From contig JAPEIS010000008.1 in assembly GCA_029531795.1 (NCBI GenBank), positions 2,356,001 through 2,420,000 on the forward strand: a DNA stretch of 64,000 nt. The letters are read 5' to 3'. The notes beneath the pieces were generated by a model, which saw nothing but the letters and a program-made list of their open reading frames with translations, did no database searches and was not told where the DNA came from. Shown one piece after another: positions 58,701 through 64,000 of the stretch (position 1 is its first letter; every line of letters starts with the position of its first letter). This DNA is from Sclerotinia nivalis. Taxonomy: Eukaryota; Ascomycota; Leotiomycetes; Helotiales; Sclerotiniaceae. The position numbers and the translations under genes are program-made.

Positions 58701-58888
58701 ATTCGCTAAATTACGCTTCTCAAAACAGCAACGCTTCTTCTGCCAACTCATCGAGTCATGTTTCTCAAACCAATAACAGCTCATCACTTGTGCCTGGCAA
58801 TCCGTCAAATGTTGGGTCATCGTCCACTCCACGAAGTGCCATGGCTATTTCTTCCATTATCACAGGAACCCAACCTCAAAGTAGCTGA
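55737..58888 (+). CDS. F-box protein with zinc-binding-like motif and Q/N-rich repetitive tail, 1031 aa, two exons
   Basis: F-box proteins carry substrates to SCF ubiquitin ligases through Skp1. Exon 1 (55737-56813) and exon 2 (56870-58888) join in phase 0 via a 56-nt intron (GTAAGT...TAAAG, branch CTAAC). Residues 1-80 are a folded start (VEIDLAAMFEDSIAIARDVV). Residues 120-330 are Q/N/S-rich, with a QTQTQTQTRTQTE run. An NLS-like KKRRAQTDEQKAAAKKAKT precedes the F-box at about 364-402 (LPVPVWMRILEFCPPIFLRK, ARFVSKEWKSWV). Next is CMEPGC...CFSCWKEK, a possible zinc site (about 439-466), and then a charged helical region (about 540-680). The last 230 residues are Asn/Ser repeats with a period near 30. 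The splice could be missed and two genes annotated; the frame and intron signals favour one. Confidence 0.82.
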
Positions 58889-60413
58889 TATAATATTAAT
58901 CACTCGTTTATCCGAAGGACGAGAAAACTTTTTTCTTACCAGCACGTACGCCAGTTTGATATTGGAAACGTGGAATCATTAAAGGAAAGCAGACCGGAGA
59001 ACAACCTCTCTAAAATCACTTTCGATATCGCATTTCAATTTTTTTTTTCCTGGTTCATTCTGCTTTTCAGCATAAAATATTGGCGCAATGGAAAGCGCAA
59101 TACCCCATAAGGAACAATGGTTACAATCAGGAGTTTATCATTGGCCATCATGGCGGTGGATGGATGCATATAAGGGTTATGAGGTGTTTTTATATGAGGA
59201 TGCATAGGTGCATTCCATGTTATGGCGTTTTAGAGGGTTCTTTATTATTTATTTGGTCCCTGATGATTAGGCGATGGATTGGGCAGCACGAGAGATGCAT
59301 AATTAGCGACCGGGCGTTGTAATGGCATATGGTTACGAGCCATCGATTATCTCTGATCTCTTCTTTCTCTTCTTTATTTTTACATTTCCAGCTGTTCTCA
59401 TGGGCATTGCTATGAAGCGGTGACACGATGGACGATTGTGGAACGAAATGTGTGGGTAGGGGAACGGAAATCTGGAGATAGGAAAGAAAGAAAGAAAGAA
59501 AGAAAGACAAAGTGGGCGACATAAAAGCTTCGCAGGCTGAGCGGTTATACATTTGGTGAATTGCATGGGATGGAATGGTGGGTCCGATTTCTGCTTTTAC
59601 TTTAGCATGGCACATGCATTCCATACATTACATACATCATACATACTTAGGTCTAAATTTCAAATATGGTGGAATGGTTGGATTTGAGAGTAGGATGGAT
59701 GGATGGACAAGCAAATAAAAACTGTTTAGATTACATACATACATTATCTTTATTCATGATCGCTCGTACTGTTAGTTCTCTGCTGGAGGATTGTGTGATA
59801 AGATTCTAGCGGATTCCCTCGATAGTATGGTTTTGGGAAGTATAATTTTAGAAACGTATAGTCAGTTTGGGTATTGTGTGATTTGATCTGATGACAAGGT
59901 ATTATGGAAGATAATGAATGATCTAATCTATAAAGTAACATCTGATATCTGATATCTCATATCTGATATCAGCCTTATTACCTACTCGCCTATTTATAGA
60001 AACAAAAGTAGTTTACAACAGTTAAACGGTTAGAGCGGCCGCTAGTGTATTCAGAGCCTCGTGTGGAATTCGTTGGGTGCATGGGTGCATGTTTACGTGG
60101 GTAGAATGGATGGATGGATGGCATGTGAATGAATGTGTGAATGAATGAAATCGATGTGATCATGAGATTGAGATTTTAGGTATCAAGTATCATAGGGTTA
60201 TTTTATTATATTATTATACGCACTGCTTTTGGAGAGTTTATTGAGATCTGTGGGGTTTGTTTTGAGGGGTTTTTTGGTGGTTTATTGAGTGAGTGTTGGT
60301 TGGTTGGTGATTGGTGCTGCTGTAGAGAGAGGGAGGGATTGTGCGATTGTTGAGATTTGAGGTTCGCTGTGCGTCAGAGAAGAAGAGAGAGATATGAACG
60401 AGTGGGATTGGGA
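58889..60413. other. Intergenic region with microsatellites
   Basis: About 1.5 kb without a gene. It contains (GAAA)n at 59482-59507, TACATACATAC runs, TGGATGGATGG runs and repeats of TATCTGA at 59940-59970. Some of the last 200 bp is probably the leader of dolichol kinase. Confidence 0.55.
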
Positions 60414-63400
60414 ATGAGAGATGCAATGTCGGAGCATTTGGATTTGGACCTGGATTTGAAGAGTGTGAGAAGGGAGGATGAACAGATGTTTATGGGGCAT
60501 GAGCATGAGCAGAGGGATATACAAGGCATACAGTATTTGCAGACCCGGCAGATGCAATATCAACAGTCGCAATCGCAATCGCGCGCGCAGAAATTGAGAG
60601 AGGATGCTGCGAGGAGGGGAGATGTACGGGATACGCTGACAGGAGAAAATGGTTCGAGAGCTCCGAGGTTGGAGAGAAGTCCACATCCATATTATAGGAG
60701 GCATGAGGAAATTTTTTCAGGGAGTGAGAGGAGCAGGGGAATGATTGGGGATGTGGAGAATGGGAGGGACCCCGAGGTGGGGATTTCGCGACTTCCTTCT
60801 TCGAGAACTACGTACTCTAGACCTACTTCCTTAAGACCTCCTTCCGGTCCCTTCACAGGGCCTGCATCTTCGGGGACCCCTACGTCACCATCGCCACTGT
60901 GTTCGACACAGAATACCGACAATGAATTTTATAAAGGTGTTAGGATAACAATTGATGGATCACCGAGTGGATATATCGAATCTACAAATAGCGATAGTGG
61001 GACTGAAGCAGATGATGAACATTTTCTGAAAGGGTTACCTGCTCCAAGGATAAAACCACATAAAGGATTGAGGGGTGAGAATGGTAGCATGTCGGGTACG
61101 CCTAGTCCATTGTTGAGTCCGGCTATATTGGAGGATGAGATACGATGGAAGGAAAATGGAAGGATTAGATCTGCTATGCCGACTTCGAAGATACTTACTG
61201 CGGAGGAGCAGAGGAGAGTTAGTGAAAAGTTTAGACAGAGGAGGAAGATTGAAATTATAAGGAGAACAACTGAGGCATTTTTACTATGTTTTGTTGGGGG
61301 AATCATATATCGAAGTCAAGGAGTTAAAGAAATTCTCTATTTATGGAGAAATGGTATGCTTCTATCTCCAAATTGTCAGAAATCATGCTGATTATGAAGA
61401 ACTTGCTTGTCAAATCCTTATTATAAGTGGTTTAATAGCTTTATACCCACTTCGATTATTACGACATCTAAGATCTCGAACACCATGGAAATCTCCGTTT
61501 CCTCTTACTATCCCTGCGACATTCGATCCGGCTCCTTTATTATATCCTCCTACATTAACGATGCTTGTTTCGATTCTACTTTCAGTCAGTGATCCTAGTG
61601 GTCTTTTACCAAGCATGATACTTGCCATATCTACACTACCGAAGAAATTAATACCTGCTATTGGAGGTCTTGAAGGACGAGAGATGTTACATTGGGTATT
61701 GGCATGTATGCCATTATTCACGACAACCTTAACCAGAGCTCCATTCTTGAGCAAGGAATCATTACCTCTTAATCCTGAGGTTTTGGTTTTAATACCACCA
61801 TTACATCAAGCTTTATGTACGACGCTTCATTACCTTACAACCACTAGTCTCCTATCCGCTGAACTACAATTATTATCAACCTCCCTCATAATTCTCTTAC
61901 TCAGAGCATCATCGCCACAAGCAGTTATTTTAAAAGCACTTCTTTGGGGTGGTGGTATAGGTGTTCTGGTTACTTGTACACATGTTCTTAGATGGGGTGT
62001 TGCATTAGCTAGAGTACCAACATGGAGATTCAGAAGACCCGAAACGAAAAAATCGGGTTTCAGATTTAACCAAAGATCACTATCATTTGGTAAAAATACT
62101 GTAAGTGTTTTTGCTAAAGATACATTTATTAGTGATACGAGTGATGACGAATTTCTTCACGATCGTTCACGAAGGAAAATGGGTAAATCACAAGCTGCAG
62201 ATTCCTCTCTTCTAGATGGAGAAATTCAATCAGGTATCTCGAGGAGTACCTTTCCAAATTCTCCACCATCTAGTCCTTCAAAATCAATGAAGACTAGAAC
62301 ATCATCTGGTCGTAAGAAAAGATCAGCTTCACTTAGTCTTCAAACATTTTCAAAATTAACATATACTCAAGCTAAGATACGTAAATGGTTATATGCTATT
62401 TATGTATATATCTGTATCCTAGGTATTATCCTACTAGGTATAAGAGAATACGTAGCAAAACAAGCTTTACAAGGTCATGAACCTATAGGATGGGTTTTAG
62501 TTTATTTATTCGGAGATCTACCACGTTTTCGATTCGAAGTCGTCAGTGCTAATTTACAACGATGGATACCACTTCCTTCTCGTTCACATATTGATTCTGA
62601 TATAACAGAATCAGGAACTTGCGAACAAAAAGGCTGGATCGAACGAATTCGATACTCAGATTTCGGAACTGCTAATACACGTCTCATTCTCTCAACCTAT
62701 TGGCTTCTTATCCTAATAACAGGTCTAGCAATAGTATTTCGTCTTTCTTCCATCTACGAAGTTGACACCCGACGAAAAGTTTTTCATTTCATGATGGTTT
62801 TTATTCTTCTTCCATCTACATTTGTCGATCCGACATATTGTGCTCTAGCACTAAGTATGATATTGGCGATTTTTTTACTACTGGATATGGTGAGAGCAAC
62901 GCAGTTACCGCCGTTTAGTAGATGGTTGGCGAGATTTTTAACACCGTATGTTGATGGAAGGGATTTGAGAGGTCCGGTAGTTGTTAGTCATATTTTTTTG
63001 GCAATTGGGTGCGCAGTGCCTCTTTGGTTGAGTTTAGGTAGTGTTGAGCGGAGTAATTCATCGCCTCGGATGCAGAATGAAAATGATGATGGTGGAAGAA
63101 GAGATGTGATGAGTGGATGGGAAGTTCACAAAAGAGAGGTCGCGATGGTGGCGGGGGTTATTTGTGTAGGGTTAGGTGATGCGGCTGCGTCATTGGTGGG
63201 TAGGAGATGGGGGAGACGAAAGTGGATTTGGAGTGGAGGGAAGAGTATCGAGGGGAGTGTGGCGTTTGCTATTGCGGTTGGGGTGGCGCTTGTCGGGGCG
63301 AAGTGGTGGGTTAGGTTTGGGGGGTGGGAAGGGGGGTGGAGGGGATGCGGTGAGTGGTTGGGGCATGGGAGAGGAATGGATGGTTGGAGTGGGGGGTTAA

Positions 63401-63636
63401 AGGTGGATGGAGGTGCAGGAGGGAATTATAATATCTATGCAAATGCAAATGCAAACGGAAACGGAAACGGAAATGGAAGTGGAAATGGAAAAGAAGATAC
63501 ATGGAAAAACACAGTAGGAAAAAGTATCCTAGCAGCTACAGTAGCAAGTCTCACCGAAGCGGTCTTGACGGGTGGAAATGATAATGTGGTTGTACCGGTG
63601 GTGCTTTGGTGTTGTGTTAAGGGGTTGGAGATTTAG
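60414..63636 (+). CDS. sec59: Dolichol kinase (SEC59), 1058 aa, two exons
   Basis: The enzyme uses CTP to phosphorylate dolichol in the ER membrane, giving the carrier for N-glycan, GPI and O-mannose synthesis. Exon 1 (60414-61353) joins exon 2 (61400-63636) through a 46-nt intron (GTATGC...TGAAG, branch GCTGAT), giving LWRNELACQILIISGL. The first in-frame ATG is 60414. Residues 1-290 are disordered and Arg/Ser-rich. Many membrane segments follow from about residue 295. The catalytic C-terminus has RRKVFHFMMVFILLPSTFVD, SRWLARFLTPYVDGRDLRGP, then GLGDAAASLVGRRWGRRKWI and GGKSIEGS, the family's CTP-binding and active-site region (about 750-935). It is about twice the yeast length because of the N-terminal extension and a Ser-rich loop. 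A Gly/Asn-rich low-complexity insert (ANANANGNGNGNGNGSGNG) lies near the C-terminus. Confidence 0.9.
63439..63490 (+). repeat. Coding hexanucleotide microsatellite in sec59
   Basis: GCAAAT and GGAAAC/GGAAAT units repeat in frame to give alternating Ala-Asn and Gly-Asn residues. It lies between the conserved GGKSIEGS region and the last membrane segment. Unit number may vary between strains. Confidence 0.85.
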
Positions 63637-64000
63637 ATTGGAGTTTTTTTTGGGCGGGTGGGGGGAGGGAAAGAGAGGAAAAGGAAGAGAAGGGGATGGG
63701 ATAGAGAAAAGTTTCTACGGGGTTTCTTTTTGGATAGATTGAGAGATGGGGAGATGGAGATGGAGATGAGTTTTGGTTTGGTTTGGTTTGGTTTATAGAT
63801 TATAGGTATGGTTTAATATGATATGATATAATCTAAGAATGTAACGAAGAATGAATGGATAAATGAACGGAGAAAATAAAGAGAATAATATATATATATA
63901 TATATCTATCACTCATCTCATCCCCTCATCTAAATATCTTCTCAATCTATACTAGAGTAGATAGATTTAGATTATTTAATATTCATTGGTGAAAAATTGA
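63637..64000. other. 3' region of sec59 and following intergenic DNA
   Basis: G-rich and GA-rich sequence with GGTTT repeats (about 63773-63794) and a (TA)n run at about 63888-63904. No gene begins before the window ends. Confidence 0.55.

Noticed and set aside
60030..60045. NotI-type GCGGCCGC site suspected of being vector sequence
   Set aside because: Flanking sequence on both sides is ordinary genomic AT-rich DNA with no vector features; a chance 8-mer.
1..64000. CRISPR arrays, rRNA, tRNA genes, telomere repeats
   Set aside because: No spaced direct repeats, no rRNA-like segments, no convincing A/B-box pair and no TTAGGG arrays were found by eye on either strand.

Overview
The window reads as nuclear DNA of a filamentous ascomycete. 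Genes carry short spliceosomal introns (about 46-92 nt, GT...AG, with CTRAC/CTGAY-type branch points), and repeats carry the all-transition scars of repeat-induced point mutation (RIP). Gene content and style (dolichol kinase, ER cyclophilin, mitochondrial uS13, lineage-restricted genes with disordered tails) suggest Leotiomycetes, possibly the Botrytis/Sclerotinia group. That placement is inference.

Region 1 (1-21.6 kb) is an AT-rich nest of dead transposons. A LINE with a (TCAA)n tail (family A) sits minus-strand inside an older plus-strand family A copy, with a 15-bp target-site duplication (TSD) at 115-129 and 6099-6113. Next is a second LINE (family B, internal poly(A)), whose first ORF is split by a minus-strand Ty3/gypsy chromovirus (8099-13721, two 213-bp LTRs, TSD ATACT). 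A deletion derivative of family B follows at 19.35-21.5 kb, flanked on both sides by a 120-bp double-hairpin block. All reading frames here are broken.

Region 2 (21.6-28.5 kb) is a transition zone with LINE 3' debris, an apparent frameshifted pseudogene and three small unrecognised genes.

Region 3 (28.8-30.8 kb) is conserved housekeeping. An ER cyclophilin (minus) and mitochondrial ribosomal protein uS13m (plus) share a 284-bp divergent promoter. The cyclophilin can be spliced to two different C-termini, one ER-retention-like and one membrane-anchored.

Region 4 (31.5-43.8 kb) holds fast-evolving hypothetical genes. Two (35.25 and 38.66 kb) are clear tandem paralogues sharing an N-terminal domain and an intron position, with long disordered tails. 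The gene at 31.5-33.4 kb may be a third, divergent member on the other strand. A hAT-like MITE with an 8-bp TSD lies between them at 34.33-34.57 kb.

Region 5 (45.2-64 kb) has well-spaced genes: a secreted two-module protein (45.2 kb), a Dal5-like MFS transporter (50.7-52.5 kb, minus), a large F-box protein with a Q/N-rich repetitive tail (55.7-58.9 kb) and dolichol kinase SEC59 (60.4-63.6 kb). The intergenic spaces are long and rich in simple repeats. I saw no rRNA, tRNA or CRISPR features. Exon borders were worked out by hand from splice motifs and frame.
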